A DNA stretch of 64,000 nucleotides from Pseudomonas antarctica (lineage in GTDB: Bacteria; Pseudomonadota; Gammaproteobacteria; Pseudomonadales; Pseudomonadaceae). A program made the position numbers and the translations under genes. The notes below the pieces were generated by a model that was given only the letters and a program-made list of their open reading frames with translations, did not search any database and was not told the origin of the DNA. Positions 1-9,114 of this stretch are shown in pieces. Where the stretch lies: positions 868,001 through 932,000 of the forward strand of contig NZ_CP015600.1 in assembly GCF_001647715.1 (NCBI RefSeq). Reading direction: 5' to 3'. The first letter of the stretch is position 1. Every line of letters starts with the position of its first letter.

Positions 1-1
1 G

Positions 2-1738
2 TTGGTGATCTTCATGATCCTCACCCTGGTCAACTTCCTGGTGATTACCAAGGGTTCGGAGCGGGTTGCCGAAGTGGCGGCGCGCTTCAGCCTGGACGCG
101 ATGCCCGGCAAACAGATGTCCATCGACAGCGACTTGCGTGCAGGCTTGATCGACGGCGTGCAGGCGCGCGACAAGCGTGACCAGTTGTCCCGTGAGAGCC
201 AGCTGTTCGGGGCCATGGACGGGGCCATGAAGTTCGTCAAGGGCGATGCCATCGCCGGCTTGGTGATCGTGTTGATCAACCTGCTGGGCGGCTTCTCCAC
301 CGGCATGTTCCAGCACGGCATGAGCGCCGCCGACTCCATCGCCTTGTATTCGGTGCTGACCATCGGCGACGGTCTGATTGCGCAGATTCCCGCGCTGCTG
401 ATCTCGTTGACGGCCGGCATGATCATCACCCGCGTGGCACCCGATGGACGCAAGGGCATCACCAACATGGGCACCGAAATTGCCCGCCAGATGACCAGCG
501 AACCCAAGAGCTGGATGATCGCTTCGGTCGGGATGCTCGCGTTTGCTGCGTTGCCCGGTATGCCCACGCTGGTGTTCATCCTGATTGCGCTGATCACCGG
601 CTGCCTGGGTTTTTACCTGGTGCGCCAGCGTCAACGCCAGGAACAGGAAGAGGCCGGCGCCACCGTCGAGATGGCGCCGGAAGAGAACGGGTTTGTGGAC
701 TTGCGAGGGTTTGATCCCTCGCGGCCCTACCTCTTGCAGTTTCCGCCCGTGCTGCGTGGCACAGACGTGGTGGTAGAGCTCATGCACGAGATTCGCAAAG
801 CGCGTAACGGCATCGTCGCCAGGATTGGCTTGACCCTTCCGCCGTTTGAGGTCGAGTTCGACGCCTCCCTGGCCGACGATGAAATGCGTTTTTGCGTGCA
901 TGAAGTGCCAATGGTCAAGGCCACCCAAGGCCATCGAGTGGCGGTCGCGCGCTCGACCTTGAAAGACGAACCGGACAGCGGCGTGCCGGGGCTGCCCGAG
1001 CGTGAGGAACAGGATTGGGTGTGGCTGGCCGCCGATCATCCGCTGCTCGACGATCCGCAGCTTGAGCGCTTCAGCGCCTTGAGCTTGATCGTTGAGCGCA
1101 TGACCCAATCGATGATGCTCAGCGGGCCGCAGTTTCTCGGGATCCAGGAGAGCAAGTCGATCCTCGGCTGGCTTGAAAGCAATCAACCCGAGCTGGTTCA
1201 GGAGCTGCAGCGCATCATGCCGTTGTCGCGCTTTTCGGCGGTGTTGCAGCGCCTGGCCAGCGAAGGTGTGCCGCTGCGCGCCGTGCGGCTGATTGTCGAA
1301 TCGTTGATCGAGTATGGCCAGCACGAGCGTGAGCCGGAGGCCTTGGCCGATTACGCGCGCATTGCGCTCAAGTCGCAGATCTTTCACCAGTACAGCGAGA
1401 CAGACGGCTTGCACGCCTGGCTGCTGGCGCCGCAGACCGAGAACATCCTGCGTGAGGCGTTGCGCCAGACGCAGACCGGAGTGTTTTTTGCGCTCGACAA
1501 TGACAGCAGCGCGGCGCTGGTCAGCTTGCTCAACCAGGCCTTTACCCTGCGACCCAAGACTAAAAGCGTGATGCTGGTGGCGCAGGATCTGCGCAGCCCC
1601 TTGCGCACTCTGTTGCTCGAAGAATTCAACCATGTGCCGGTGCTGTCCTTCGCCGAATTGGGCAGCACCTCCAAGGTAAAAGTGCTGGGGCGTTTCGACC
1701 TTGCCCAGGACGCGTTGATGCGCGGGGCGTTGGCATGA
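2..1738 (+). CDS. hrcV: Type III secretion export gate HrcV (SctV), 5' end outside window
   Basis: This is the C-terminal 578 residues of the large inner-membrane export-gate protein of the FHIPEP/FlhA family, usually about 690 residues, so roughly the first 110 are missing at the window edge. What remains shows the last membrane helices (about residues 75-205, including the hydrophobic stretch GLVIVLINLLGGF) and then the large cytoplasmic domain that forms the nonameric ring docking chaperone-substrate complexes. The conserved FHIPEP block lies upstream of or at the edge. It heads the visible part of an hrcV-hrcU operon. The stop overlaps a 13-codon reading frame that leads into hrpQ. Family assignment is secure; the true start cannot be seen. 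Confidence 0.95.
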   Translation: MVIFMILTLVNFLVITKGSERVAEVAARFSLDAMPGKQMSIDSDLRAGLIDGVQARDKRDQLSRESQLFGAMDGAMKFVKGDAIAGLVIVLINLLGGFSTGMFQHGMSAADSIALYSVLTIGDGLIAQIPALLISLTAGMIITRVAPDGRKGITNMGTEIARQMTSEPKSWMIASVGMLAFAALPGMPTLVFILIALITGCLGFYLVRQRQRQEQEEAGATVEMAPEENGFVDLRGFDPSRPYLLQFPPVLRGTDVVVELMHEIRKARNGIVARIGLTLPPFEVEFDASLADDEMRFCVHEVPMVKATQGHRVAVARSTLKDEPDSGVPGLPEREEQDWVWLAADHPLLDDPQLERFSALSLIVERMTQSMMLSGPQFLGIQESKSILGWLESNQPELVQELQRIMPLSRFSAVLQRLASEGVPLRAVRLIVESLIEYGQHEREPEALADYARIALKSQIFHQYSETDGLHAWLLAPQTENILREALRQTQTGVFFALDNDSSAALVSLLNQAFTLRPKTKSVMLVAQDLRSPLRTLLLEEFNHVPVLSFAELGSTSKVKVLGRFDLAQDALMRGALA

Positions 1739-1776
1739 ATACGTTATTGCTGCCGGTGCCGGGAAGGGCACGATGA
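1735..1776 (+). other. 13-codon mini reading frame linking hrcV and hrpQ
   Basis: An ATG overlaps the hrcV stop as ATGA. It opens a 13-residue frame (MNTLLLPVPGRAR) whose own stop overlaps the first hrpQ ATG as ATGA. Both junctions therefore have the geometry of stop-start re-initiation. It may only be a ribosome bridge across the short gap between hrcV and hrpQ; no peptide function is claimed. Confidence 0.3.
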
Positions 1777-2675
1777 TGTTCGAGCTGCGTGTATTGGATG
1801 GTTTGCATCAGGGCGCCGCGCTGCCCTTGTTCGGTGAACAATGGAGTATCGGTGCGCATGCCGACGCCGACCTGTTGCTCAACGACACCGGGATTGCCGA
1901 GCATCACGCACGGTTGCGGTACATCGGTTCGTGCTGGTCGGTCCAGGCAGAGGCGGGGCTGCTTCAGGGGCCCGATGGCCTGATCCTGGCGCAGATCGCC
2001 AATCTGGCGCTCGGTACCCCTTTTTCGGTTGGCGCCATTCGTCTGTGCGTCACCCCGGCCGACCATCCCTGGCCCCAGGCGCCTGCCGCCCAGCCCGCGC
2101 CCTTGGCGCCCGATCCAGAGGCACCGTTGACCCTGACGTTGTCTTCCCTCTCACCGTCGCGGCAGAAGCACTTGATCAGCCTGGTGCTGGTGTTTGCCGT
2201 CATCTTCGTGGCGGTCGGTATCGCCTCCACCGGAGACCGCGACGCGCAGGCGTCATTGATGCCGGCGCTGGAGCACAAGCGTGAGCTGGCCTCGCCTTTC
2301 GAGGTGCGTCAGCAACTGCTGAAAATGCTCGGCGAGCGCGAATTGGGCCCGAAGGTCAGCTTGCTGGTGATCAATGGCCAGATTGTGTTGGACGGCGAAG
2401 TCCCCCAGGACGACGTGGAATTGGTGGCACGCATGCTCGGCCGGTTTGGCGAGCAGTTTGATACCGCCGTGCCGGTGTTGAGTCGTGTGCGGGTCAGCGA
2501 CGGGACGCTGCCTTTCAAAATTCTTCAAATCGTCGGCGGGCCGAACGGCCACGTGGTCCTGGAGCAAGGCGATCGCCTCTTTGTGGGCGACGAAGTGGAC
2601 GGTTTGCGCTTGGTACTTATCGATAACAACAAGGTGGTTTTCGATGGGCCACAACGTTATGAGGTGCGCTGGTGA
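1773..2675 (+). CDS. hrpQ: Type III secretion inner-membrane ring protein HrpQ (SctD)
   Basis: This 300-residue protein is the SctD-family outer component of the inner-membrane ring. The N-terminal part (about 1-100) looks like the cytoplasmic FHA-like fold. A proline/alanine-rich linker follows, then one membrane segment at about residues 133-152 (LISLVLVFAVIFVAVGIAS), and a periplasmic BON/ring-building region to the end. That architecture, plus position between hrcV and hrcN, identifies it as HrpQ. There are two adjacent ATGs (1773 and 1776); a purine-rich GGAAGGG lies just upstream. Its end overlaps the GTG of hrcN by 4 nt, implying translational coupling. Confidence 0.88.
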   Translation: MMFELRVLDGLHQGAALPLFGEQWSIGAHADADLLLNDTGIAEHHARLRYIGSCWSVQAEAGLLQGPDGLILAQIANLALGTPFSVGAIRLCVTPADHPWPQAPAAQPAPLAPDPEAPLTLTLSSLSPSRQKHLISLVLVFAVIFVAVGIASTGDRDAQASLMPALEHKRELASPFEVRQQLLKMLGERELGPKVSLLVINGQIVLDGEVPQDDVELVARMLGRFGEQFDTAVPVLSRVRVSDGTLPFKILQIVGGPNGHVVLEQGDRLFVGDEVDGLRLVLIDNNKVVFDGPQRYEVRW

Positions 2676-4030
2676 ACGATAACCTGCAAGAGCGTCTGGA
2701 AGCCTGGCAGCAGCGTCAGTCCCAGGCATTGACGCGCTTTGCGCCCGTCATCCAACGTGGCCGCATCCAACGCGTCAACGGCATGCTGTTGCAATGCCGG
2801 TTGCCCGAGGCGCGCATCGGGGATTTGTGCCGGGTGGAGAAGTCACCGGGTGACGACATGCTCGCCGAAATCATCGGTTTTGATCAGCAGGATGCGGTGC
2901 TCAGTGCCCTGGGCAATCTCGAAGGCGTGCGGGTGGGTGCCGGCGTGGAGCGTCTGGGCGTGCCGCACCGAGTACGCGTCGGTGATGACTTGCTGGGCCA
3001 GGTGCTGGATGGTTTTGGCCGACCGATTGCGGGCGACGGGCCCAGTGCGTTTGTCGAAATCGCCAGCGGTGACGCAAGCCCGGTGTTGTGCGAGGCCCCT
3101 TTACCCACGGAGCGCCCACGCATCAACCGGGCGTTGGCCACCGGCGTGCGCTCGATCGATGGGCTGTTGACCTTGGGCGAGGGCCAGCGCGTCGGTTTGT
3201 TTGCGGGCGCGGGGTGCGGCAAGACGACCTTGTTGGCCGAAATCGCGCGCAACGTTGATTGCGATGTGATTGTGTTCGGTTTGATCGGCGAACGGGGCCG
3301 CGAGCTGCGCGAGTTTCTCGATCATGAGTTGGACGACGCGCTACGGGCCAAGGCGGTGCTGGTCTGCGCCACGTCCGACCGTTCCAGCATGGAGCGCGCC
3401 CGGGCCGCCTTTACGGCGACGGCGCTGGCCGAAGGTTTTCGGCGCAAGGGCAAGCGGGTGCTGCTGTTGATTGACTCCTTGACGCGTTTTGCCAGGGCCC
3501 AGCGCGAAATCGGTTTGGCCGCGGGCGAGCCGTTGGGCCGTGGCGGTTTGCCCCCGTCGGTCTACAGCCTGCTGCCGCGTCTGGTCGAGCGCGCCGGGCT
3601 GACCCGTGACGGCGTGATCACGGCGATCTACACGGTGCTGATCGAGCAGGATTCGATGAGCGATCCGGTGGCGGACGAAGTTCGTTCGCTGCTGGACGGG
3701 CATATCGTGCTGTCACGCAAGCTGGCTGAGCGCGGCCATTATCCGGCGGTCGATGTGCTGGCCAGCCTTTCACGAATACTCAGCAACGTCGCAGAGCCTG
3801 GGCATATTCAGGCCGGTACGGCGTTGCGGCGCCTGCTGTCGGCTTATCAACAGATCGAACTGATGCTCAAGTTGGGTGAATACCAGCCAGGCAGCGATGC
3901 ACTGACCGATATGGCGGTGGACAGCCGCCAGGCAGTCGATGGTTTTTTGCGTCAGGACTTGCGTGAGCCCACGCCGGTCGCGATGACCCTTGAGCAACTG
4001 ACGGAGCTGACCGCTTATGTCCCATTCTGA
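2672..4030 (+). CDS. hrcN: Type III secretion ATPase HrcN (SctN)
   Basis: This is the cytoplasmic hexameric ATPase that strips chaperones from and unfolds secretion substrates at the base of the injectisome. The 452 residues match the usual family length. The Walker A loop GAGCGKTTL is at about residue 178, the Walker B strand LLLIDSLTRFA near 266, and the family signature PPSVYSLLPRLVERAG follows. The C-terminal domain contacts the gate. It starts with GTG inside the hrpQ stop (GTGA) and ends 14 nt inside hrpO, the stalk protein that works with it. Confidence 0.97.
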   Translation: MNDNLQERLEAWQQRQSQALTRFAPVIQRGRIQRVNGMLLQCRLPEARIGDLCRVEKSPGDDMLAEIIGFDQQDAVLSALGNLEGVRVGAGVERLGVPHRVRVGDDLLGQVLDGFGRPIAGDGPSAFVEIASGDASPVLCEAPLPTERPRINRALATGVRSIDGLLTLGEGQRVGLFAGAGCGKTTLLAEIARNVDCDVIVFGLIGERGRELREFLDHELDDALRAKAVLVCATSDRSSMERARAAFTATALAEGFRRKGKRVLLLIDSLTRFARAQREIGLAAGEPLGRGGLPPSVYSLLPRLVERAGLTRDGVITAIYTVLIEQDSMSDPVADEVRSLLDGHIVLSRKLAERGHYPAVDVLASLSRILSNVAEPGHIQAGTALRRLLSAYQQIELMLKLGEYQPGSDALTDMAVDSRQAVDGFLRQDLREPTPVAMTLEQLTELTAYVPF

Positions 4031-4460
4031 GTCGCCTCCTGCGGACCCGATACTTGGCGAAATAGAGACCCTGCGACGCTTGCGCAGGCACCGTGCAGAC
4101 CGTGCCGAACGCGCGCTGCGTGAGGCCAAAAGAACCCAGCAGGCCTTGTTGGCGAACATCCGCGAGGCAAAGGACACCCTTGAACAAACCCGGCTGGATG
4201 AGGCCGAGCAAAGTGCGCAAATGCTCAGCGAACACCAAGGGCAAGTGTTGACCTTTCAGGCGCTCAAAGCCTGGAGTGCCCAGGAGCAGACATTGTCCGC
4301 CTGCACCCGGCGCGAGGAAGGCCAATTGCATGAGCTGCAAGGCCAGCGGGAGCAGCAGGAAATTGAAATCGGCAGTGCCCAGAAGCAGGTCACCTTAAGC
4401 CTGCGTCAAGTCGAAAAACTTCAGGAATTGTCCATTTTGCTGGCTCAGGAGCCGACATGA
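4017..4460 (+). CDS. hrpO: Type III secretion stalk protein HrpO (SctO)
   Basis: This 147-residue, Glu/Gln/Arg-rich, almost entirely helical protein corresponds to the SctO/FliJ central stalk, a coiled-coil hairpin that inserts in the ATPase hexamer and links it to HrcV. Heptad-like patterns run through residues 20-60 and 90-140. There is no signal peptide or cysteine-rich motif. Identification rests on composition, length and position directly after hrcN, overlapping it by 14 nt. The stop overlaps hrpP as ATGA. Confidence 0.85.
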   Translation: MSHSESPPADPILGEIETLRRLRRHRADRAERALREAKRTQQALLANIREAKDTLEQTRLDEAEQSAQMLSEHQGQVLTFQALKAWSAQEQTLSACTRREEGQLHELQGQREQQEIEIGSAQKQVTLSLRQVEKLQELSILLAQEPT

Positions 4461-4915
4461 CCAAGGTGTCTACCAGCCCGCCCAAACGCCCGCGCCCGCG
4501 AGCACCCCGCAACGACCTCGCTCAGGGCAATGCGCTTGCGGTGCCGTGGGAACACGTCCGCCTGTTTACCCAGCTGTTTGACGATGGTGGTGACAGGCGC
4601 GGTGGCGGCGCTTCTCTGGCCGGGCGCAAGGCCTCCACCCAGGTGGCCATGATCGAAGCGTTGACCGAGCAATTGGCGCCGCGTGTGCTGGGCGCCTCGC
4701 AGTGGCCGCTGGTGGCGGTCCTGTACTTGCCGCGCCTGGGGCGGATCAACGCGACTGTGCGCCGTGAGCCGGGCGCGTGGAGCATTGAACTGGCGGCGGA
4801 GGACGCGTCCACCGCGCACTGGCTTGGCGGCGTACGGCAACGCTTTCAGGAAGGTCTTGAACAGAGCGTGGGCGTGCCGGTGAGCTTGAGCCTGGCCAGT
4901 GTGGGCCCGGCATGA
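4457..4915 (+). CDS. hrpP: Type III secretion needle-length/substrate-switch protein HrpP (SctP)
   Basis: This 152-residue protein lies in the hrpP slot between hrpO and hrcQ. It begins with a basic, proline-rich segment (TSPPKRPRPRAPR) and ends with a compact domain containing VAVLYLPRLG, compatible with the T3S4 switch domain. SctP proteins control pilus length and the change from early to late substrates by acting on HrcU. It is somewhat shorter than the roughly 190-residue P. syringae HrpP, mainly in the linker. The assignment is chiefly by synteny. ATGA overlaps join it to both neighbours. Confidence 0.75.
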   Translation: MTKVSTSPPKRPRPRAPRNDLAQGNALAVPWEHVRLFTQLFDDGGDRRGGGASLAGRKASTQVAMIEALTEQLAPRVLGASQWPLVAVLYLPRLGRINATVRREPGAWSIELAAEDASTAHWLGGVRQRFQEGLEQSVGVPVSLSLASVGPA

Positions 4916-5928
4916 TGGCGTCGTTGCTGAACCTGCCTACGGTCAGGGCTGACGCGGTGGCTGCACGGCGTCGGATAGGGCATGGCTTGCGTATGCCGTT
5001 TCAGGTTGCCGAGCAGGGCGGTGAGCTGCTGCTTGAGCCCGGGCCTGCCCCGGTGGGCATCCAGCCGTTGTGCTTCGAGACAGCCTGCGGGGTGCTGGCG
5101 TTCGGTGAGCCCGGGCCGTTGTTCAGCCTGATGGGCGAGTGCCCGGTGACGCTGGCGCAGTCGGGCAACGATCCGGACTCCTGGTTTTGGGAGCTGTTCC
5201 AGCACCACCTCAGCACTCAGGTGCGCGGGTTGTTGGGTTACCTGCGCTTGCGGGTGACTGAGCACCCTTCGGACTTCGGTTGCAGCCTCACTGTGACCTT
5301 GGGCACGTCCAGGGTCGTGGGTTATCTGTGGCTGGCCCCCGAGAGTTTTCTCGCCTTGTGCGAAGCGGGGCCCTGGCAGCCTGTCGCCCGGCCGCTACCC
5401 GCGTTGTTTCAAGTGACGGTTGCCGTGCCACTGGGTCGCCTGCAGTTGCCCATTACGCAAGTGAGCAGCCTGCGCGCGGGCGACGTGTTGTTGCTTGAGC
5501 AGAGTTTTTTTCAAGCGCAGGGCGACGGCTATGTGCAGGTCGGCAGGCAACGCCTGCATGGGCGTATTGATGATGAGTCCGGGCCGTTATGCCTGACCCT
5601 AACTTCTATTGAGGACATGTTTGTGGATGAGGATTTTGCAGCGCAGCAGCACTACCTTGGGCAGGAGGACGATACGCCGGTAGCGGATGTATTCGGCAAC
5701 GAGCCGTTCGATGAATTGAGCATGGCCCTCAACGTGCGCTGCGGGACGCTGAACCTGACCCTCGGCGAGTTGCGCAATCTTGCTCCCGGCGCGGTGTTGG
5801 GGCTCGGCGGGTATGCGCCGGGCATGGCCGGGCTCTATTACGGCGACCGGCCTATCGGCCAGGGGCAGTTGGTCGAAGTGGACGGACGGCTCGGTCTGCA
5901 ATTAACGCGAGTGATGGTTTCCCGATGA
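4912..5928 (+). CDS. hrcQ: Type III secretion sorting-platform protein HrcQ (SctQ), single chain
   Basis: This is a C-ring/sorting-platform component that recruits HrpD, HrpE and HrcN under the export gate. P. syringae makes it as two polypeptides, HrcQA and HrcQB. Here one uninterrupted 338-residue frame covers both, with the surface-presentation-of-antigens (SPOA) domain at about residues 265-335. An in-frame ATG (5617, residue 236) and a GTG (5623) downstream of GAGG at 5611 could allow separate production of a C-terminal fragment, as in Yersinia YscQ; this is inference. The start overlaps hrpP and the end overlaps hrcR, both as ATGA. Confidence 0.9.
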   Translation: MMASLLNLPTVRADAVAARRRIGHGLRMPFQVAEQGGELLLEPGPAPVGIQPLCFETACGVLAFGEPGPLFSLMGECPVTLAQSGNDPDSWFWELFQHHLSTQVRGLLGYLRLRVTEHPSDFGCSLTVTLGTSRVVGYLWLAPESFLALCEAGPWQPVARPLPALFQVTVAVPLGRLQLPITQVSSLRAGDVLLLEQSFFQAQGDGYVQVGRQRLHGRIDDESGPLCLTLTSIEDMFVDEDFAAQQHYLGQEDDTPVADVFGNEPFDELSMALNVRCGTLNLTLGELRNLAPGAVLGLGGYAPGMAGLYYGDRPIGQGQLVEVDGRLGLQLTRVMVSR

Positions 5929-6578
5929 GCTTTCAGGGGGTAGACCCTCTCGTTCTCGCGCTGTTTCTTGCGGCATTGTCGTTGATGCCGATGTTGTTGA
6001 TCGTGTGCACGGCGTTCTTGAAGATCGTGATTGTGCTGATGATTACGCGCAATGCCATCGGTGTGCAGCAAGTGCCGCCGAGCATGGCTATCAACGGCAT
6101 CGCGTTGGCCGCGACGCTTTTTATCATGGCCCCGGTGGGGTACGAGATCGCCGAGGCCGTCAAGGTCACGCCGTTGAACCTGACCAACGTGCAGACGCTC
6201 CAGCAGACCGGGCTTGAAGCAATTAAGCCGTTGCGGGCATTCATGCTGCGCAACGTTGACCCGGATGTGCTGACGCACTTGCTGGAAAACACCGCGCGCA
6301 TGTGGCCGGCGCAGATGGCGCAGGAAGTCCTGCGCGAGGACCTGATCCTGCTGGTGCCGGCATTTGTGCTGTCGCAGTTGCAGGCGGGGTTCGAGATCGG
6401 GTTTTTAATCTATATCCCCTTCATCGTGATCGACCTGATTGTCTCCAACCTGCTCCTGGCATTGGGCATGCAAATGGTCTCGCCCATGACCATTTCCCTG
6501 CCGCTCAAGTTGCTGTTGTTTGTGCTCGTCTCCGGATGGTCGCGGTTGCTCGACAGCCTTTTCCTTTCTTACCTCTGA
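5925..6578 (+). CDS. hrcR: Type III secretion export apparatus protein HrcR (SctR)
   Basis: This 217-residue polytopic protein is SctR/FliP, which forms the core of the export-gate entry pore with HrcS and HrcT. Four hydrophobic segments are visible (about 8-38, 50-72, 155-185 and 190-212). Family signatures include [15 protein letters not shown] near the N-terminus and [19 protein letters not shown] toward the C-terminus. There is no cleavable signal peptide, unlike many FliP proteins. It overlaps hrcQ by 4 nt and is followed 7 nt later by hrcS. Confidence 0.97.
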   Translation: MSFQGVDPLVLALFLAALSLMPMLLIVCTAFLKIVIVLMITRNAIGVQQVPPSMAINGIALAATLFIMAPVGYEIAEAVKVTPLNLTNVQTLQQTGLEAIKPLRAFMLRNVDPDVLTHLLENTARMWPAQMAQEVLREDLILLVPAFVLSQLQAGFEIGFLIYIPFIVIDLIVSNLLLALGMQMVSPMTISLPLKLLLFVLVSGWSRLLDSLFLSYL

Positions 6579-6585
6579 GCCCTCT

Positions 6586-6849
6586 ATGGAACCGATCGTG
6601 CTGTTCAAGCAGGGCATGCTGCTGGTGGTCGTGTTGTCGGCTCCGCCGCTGATCGTGGCGGTGGTCGTTGGTGTACTGACCTCGCTGGTGCAGGCCCTGA
6701 TGCAGATTCAGGACCAGACGTTGCCGTTTGGTATCAAACTGGTGGCGGTGGGTATCACGCTGGCTGTGACGGGCCGTTGGATTGGCGTGGAATTGATCCA
6801 GTTGATCAACCTGACTTTCGACATGATCGCCCGCTCGGCGCTGAACTGA
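6586..6849 (+). CDS. hrcS: Type III secretion export apparatus protein HrcS (SctS)
   Basis: This 87-residue SctS/FliQ protein consists of two membrane hairpin helices (about 12-38 and 52-75) separated by the conserved LVQALMQIQDQTLPFG loop. It wraps the HrcR pentamer with HrcT in the export-gate complex. I chose the ATG at 6586, whose product begins MEPIVLFKQG, as family members do; a longer in-frame extension would run into hrcR. It sits between hrcR and hrcT with short gaps. Confidence 0.96.
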   Translation: MEPIVLFKQGMLLVVVLSAPPLIVAVVVGVLTSLVQALMQIQDQTLPFGIKLVAVGITLAVTGRWIGVELIQLINLTFDMIARSALN

Positions 6850-6859
6850 GGCATTGCCT

Positions 6860-7648
6860 GTGTTGCTATACCTTGAGTTCCTGCCCAGCCTGCTGATTGG
6901 CATGGCGCGTATTTACCCCTGCGCGTTCCTGGTGGCGGCGTTTTGTTTTCAGCACATACGCGGTATGCCCAGGCACACGATCGTGATGGTCATGGCGCTG
7001 CTCCCCGCACCCGGCATCCACGCAGCGTTGGCGGGTAGCGACTACTCGGCGCTGATGCTCACCGGGTTAGTGCTCAAGGAGGCCATGCTGGGTTTTTTGC
7101 TGGGCGTGTTGCTGTCGATGCCGTTCTGGATGTTTGAGGCAGTAGGGGCGCTGTTGGATAACCAGCGGGGTGCCTTGGCCGGTGGCCAGTTGAATCCCTC
7201 GCTCGGCCCGGACGCCACGCCCATCGGCCACCTGTTCAAGGAGCTGGCGATTTTTCTTTTGATGGCCACCCTGGGCCTGGGGGCGCTGACCCAGGTGATT
7301 TGGGACAGCTACCAGATCTGGCCGCCGACCGCCTGGTTTCCGGTGGTGGGGCCTAATGGGTTCGGTACTTTTATCGCGCTGCTGGGCGATACCTTCACGC
7401 ACATGATGCTCTACGCGGCGCCTTTTATCGCGGTGTTGCTGTTGCTTGAATTCGGCATCGCTTTGCTTGGGCTTTACAGCCCCCAGCTGCAAGTGAGTAC
7501 GCTGGCCCCACCGGTCAAATGCCTGGCGGGCATTGGTATTTTGATCCTGTACTTTGCGTTGCTGCAGGACTTGATCGTCGGGCGCATGGTGCTGCTGGGC
7601 GACCTCAAACACTCTCTGGGCTTGATGTTCAAGGTACCGACGCCATGA
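6860..7648 (+). CDS. hrcT: Type III secretion export apparatus protein HrcT (SctT)
   Basis: This 262-residue SctT/FliR integral membrane protein has about six hydrophobic helices. Family patches include MPFWMFEAVGALLDNQRG and LPLSLG-type loops, and the hydrophobic C-terminal helix GIGILILYFALLQDLIVG. It caps the HrcR-HrcS entry pore. The GTG at 6860 is preferred because CTGAGG lies 9 nt upstream. A TTG at 6854 would be only 3 nt from that ribosome site. The end overlaps hrcU as ATGA. Confidence 0.93.
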   Translation: MLLYLEFLPSLLIGMARIYPCAFLVAAFCFQHIRGMPRHTIVMVMALLPAPGIHAALAGSDYSALMLTGLVLKEAMLGFLLGVLLSMPFWMFEAVGALLDNQRGALAGGQLNPSLGPDATPIGHLFKELAIFLLMATLGLGALTQVIWDSYQIWPPTAWFPVVGPNGFGTFIALLGDTFTHMMLYAAPFIAVLLLLEFGIALLGLYSPQLQVSTLAPPVKCLAGIGILILYFALLQDLIVGRMVLLGDLKHSLGLMFKVPTP

Positions 7649-8742
7649 GCGATTCGGGCGAGAAAAAGCACCCGGCCAGTGCCAAAAAGCTGCGCGACCA
7701 ACGCAAGAAAGGCCAGGTCGCCCAAAGCCAGGATGTCGGCAAATTGCTGGTGTTGACCGCCATCAGTGAAATCGCGTTATTCACGGCCGAAACCAGTCTG
7801 CAGCGCTTTCAGCAACTGATGGTGTTGCCCCTGTCACGAATCGGCCAGCCTTTTGTTCACGCCCTGGAGGAAGTGCTGTTGGACGCCCTGGTGGTGTTCT
7901 TCTCGTTCGCCCTGTTGATGGTCGGGGTGGCGATTGCAGTGAAGTTGATCAGCAGTTGGATGCAGTTCGGGCTGCTGTTTGCACCGGAAACCTTGAAGCT
8001 GGATTTCAATCGCCTCAACCCGCTCAAACAAGCCAAGCAAATGGTCTCCAAGCAGTCGCTGATGAATGTGTTGATGGGCATCGTCAAGGCGGTGCTGCTG
8101 GGCCTGATTCTGTACGTGGTGATCGGCCCGTCATTGAACGCATTGATCAACCTCGCCAACAGCGACCTGCAAAGTTACATCCTGGCGCTTATCACCCTGT
8201 TTCGCCATTTGCTGCATGCGTGCCTGGGCCTGTTGTTGGTGCTGGCGCTGATTGACCTGACATTGCAGAAGTATTTCTTTGCCCAGCGCATGCGCATGAC
8301 TCAGGTTGAGGTGGTCAAGGAGTACAAGGACATGGAGGGCGACCCCCACGTCAAGGGCCAACGGCGCCAGCTCGCACAGCAACTGGCTCAGGAGGAGCCG
8401 AAGGTCAAGCTGCCCAAGCTCGAAGAGGCTGACATGCTGGTGATCAACCCCACGCACTTTGCCGTTGCCTTGTACTACCGGCCCGGTAAAACCCCACTGC
8501 CGCTGTTGGTGGACAAGGGCACCGATGCCGAGGCGCGACAATTGATCGCCCGCGCCAAGGCCGCCGATGTGCCGGTCATCCAATGTGTGTGGTTGGCGCG
8601 TACGCTGTATGAGAAAAAGCTGGGGGCGAGCATTCCTCGCGATACGTTGCAGGCCGTGGCACTTATCTACCGGACCCTGCGCGAGCTGGATGATGACGCC
8701 AAGCGTGAAACCCTGGAGTTGCCGGAGCTTGAACAGCGCTGA
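7645..8742 (+). CDS. hrcU: Type III secretion autocleaving switch protein HrcU (SctU)
   Basis: This is the SctU/FlhB export-gate protein that cleaves itself to switch substrate class. The 365 residues contain an N-terminal basic segment with the family start (MSDSGEKKHPASAKKLRDQR), four membrane helices (about 30-50, 80-105, 140-165 and 180-205) and a cytoplasmic domain with the NPTH autocleavage motif at residues 268-271. The start is fixed by the ATGA overlap with hrcT. It is the last gene of the rightward operon, and its stop abuts the convergent hrpV stop with no intervening base. Confidence 0.97.
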   Translation: MSDSGEKKHPASAKKLRDQRKKGQVAQSQDVGKLLVLTAISEIALFTAETSLQRFQQLMVLPLSRIGQPFVHALEEVLLDALVVFFSFALLMVGVAIAVKLISSWMQFGLLFAPETLKLDFNRLNPLKQAKQMVSKQSLMNVLMGIVKAVLLGLILYVVIGPSLNALINLANSDLQSYILALITLFRHLLHACLGLLLVLALIDLTLQKYFFAQRMRMTQVEVVKEYKDMEGDPHVKGQRRQLAQQLAQEEPKVKLPKLEEADMLVINPTHFAVALYYRPGKTPLPLLVDKGTDAEARQLIARAKAADVPVIQCVWLARTLYEKKLGASIPRDTLQAVALIYRTLRELDDDAKRETLELPELEQR

Positions 8743-9114
8743 TCAGCGAGCCATGCCGCCGTCCAAGGCTTCAAGGTTGGCCAGCGAGAGCATCCGGCTG
8801 AGCGTTGGCTCAAGTGCCGTGCGTTGCGCAGGCAGGGCATGCCAGATCACCAGGGCACGTTTGCCATCGAGATAAGCGAAGCAGCCCTCGAACGCGATGG
8901 CCTGTTCGAAGCGGCGCTCCAAGACGCGTTGCAACTGCCCGGCCTGCAACGCCTCGCCGGCTATTTGCAGGCTCAGCCCCTGGCGTGCGCCGACCTGCAG
9001 GGTGCACAGCTTGATTCCCGGGCAGAGCTGCAGGAGAGCGGCATCGCCGCTCTCCAGGCTGTCCAGGAACGCTTGGCGGTTCAAGTCATTGCCAGGTAGC
9101 CCCATTGCACTCAT
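8743..9114 (-). CDS. hrpV: HrpV-like negative regulator of the hrp regulon
   Basis: This 123-residue protein is the last gene of the hrpF-hrpG-hrcC-hrpT-hrpV operon. In P. syringae HrpV binds HrpS and blocks activation of hrpL, and is itself relieved by HrpG. No recognizable DNA-binding domain is visible; it is a small soluble protein with a CTLQVGARQGLSLQI beta-like region. The ATG at 9114 overlaps the hrpT stop (ATGA). The identification is by position and length. The gene converges on hrcU with zero gap. Confidence 0.8.
   Translation of the reverse strand: MSAMGLPGNDLNRQAFLDSLESGDAALLQLCPGIKLCTLQVGARQGLSLQIAGEALQAGQLQRVLERRFEQAIAFEGCFAYLDGKRALVIWHALPAQRTALEPTLSRMLSLANLEALDGGMAR

Noticed and set aside
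4912..5928. hrcQ as a frameshift artefact joining hrcQA and hrcQB
   Set aside because: The frame is continuous with even coding character and ATGA junctions at both ends; a single-chain SctQ is normal in other systems.
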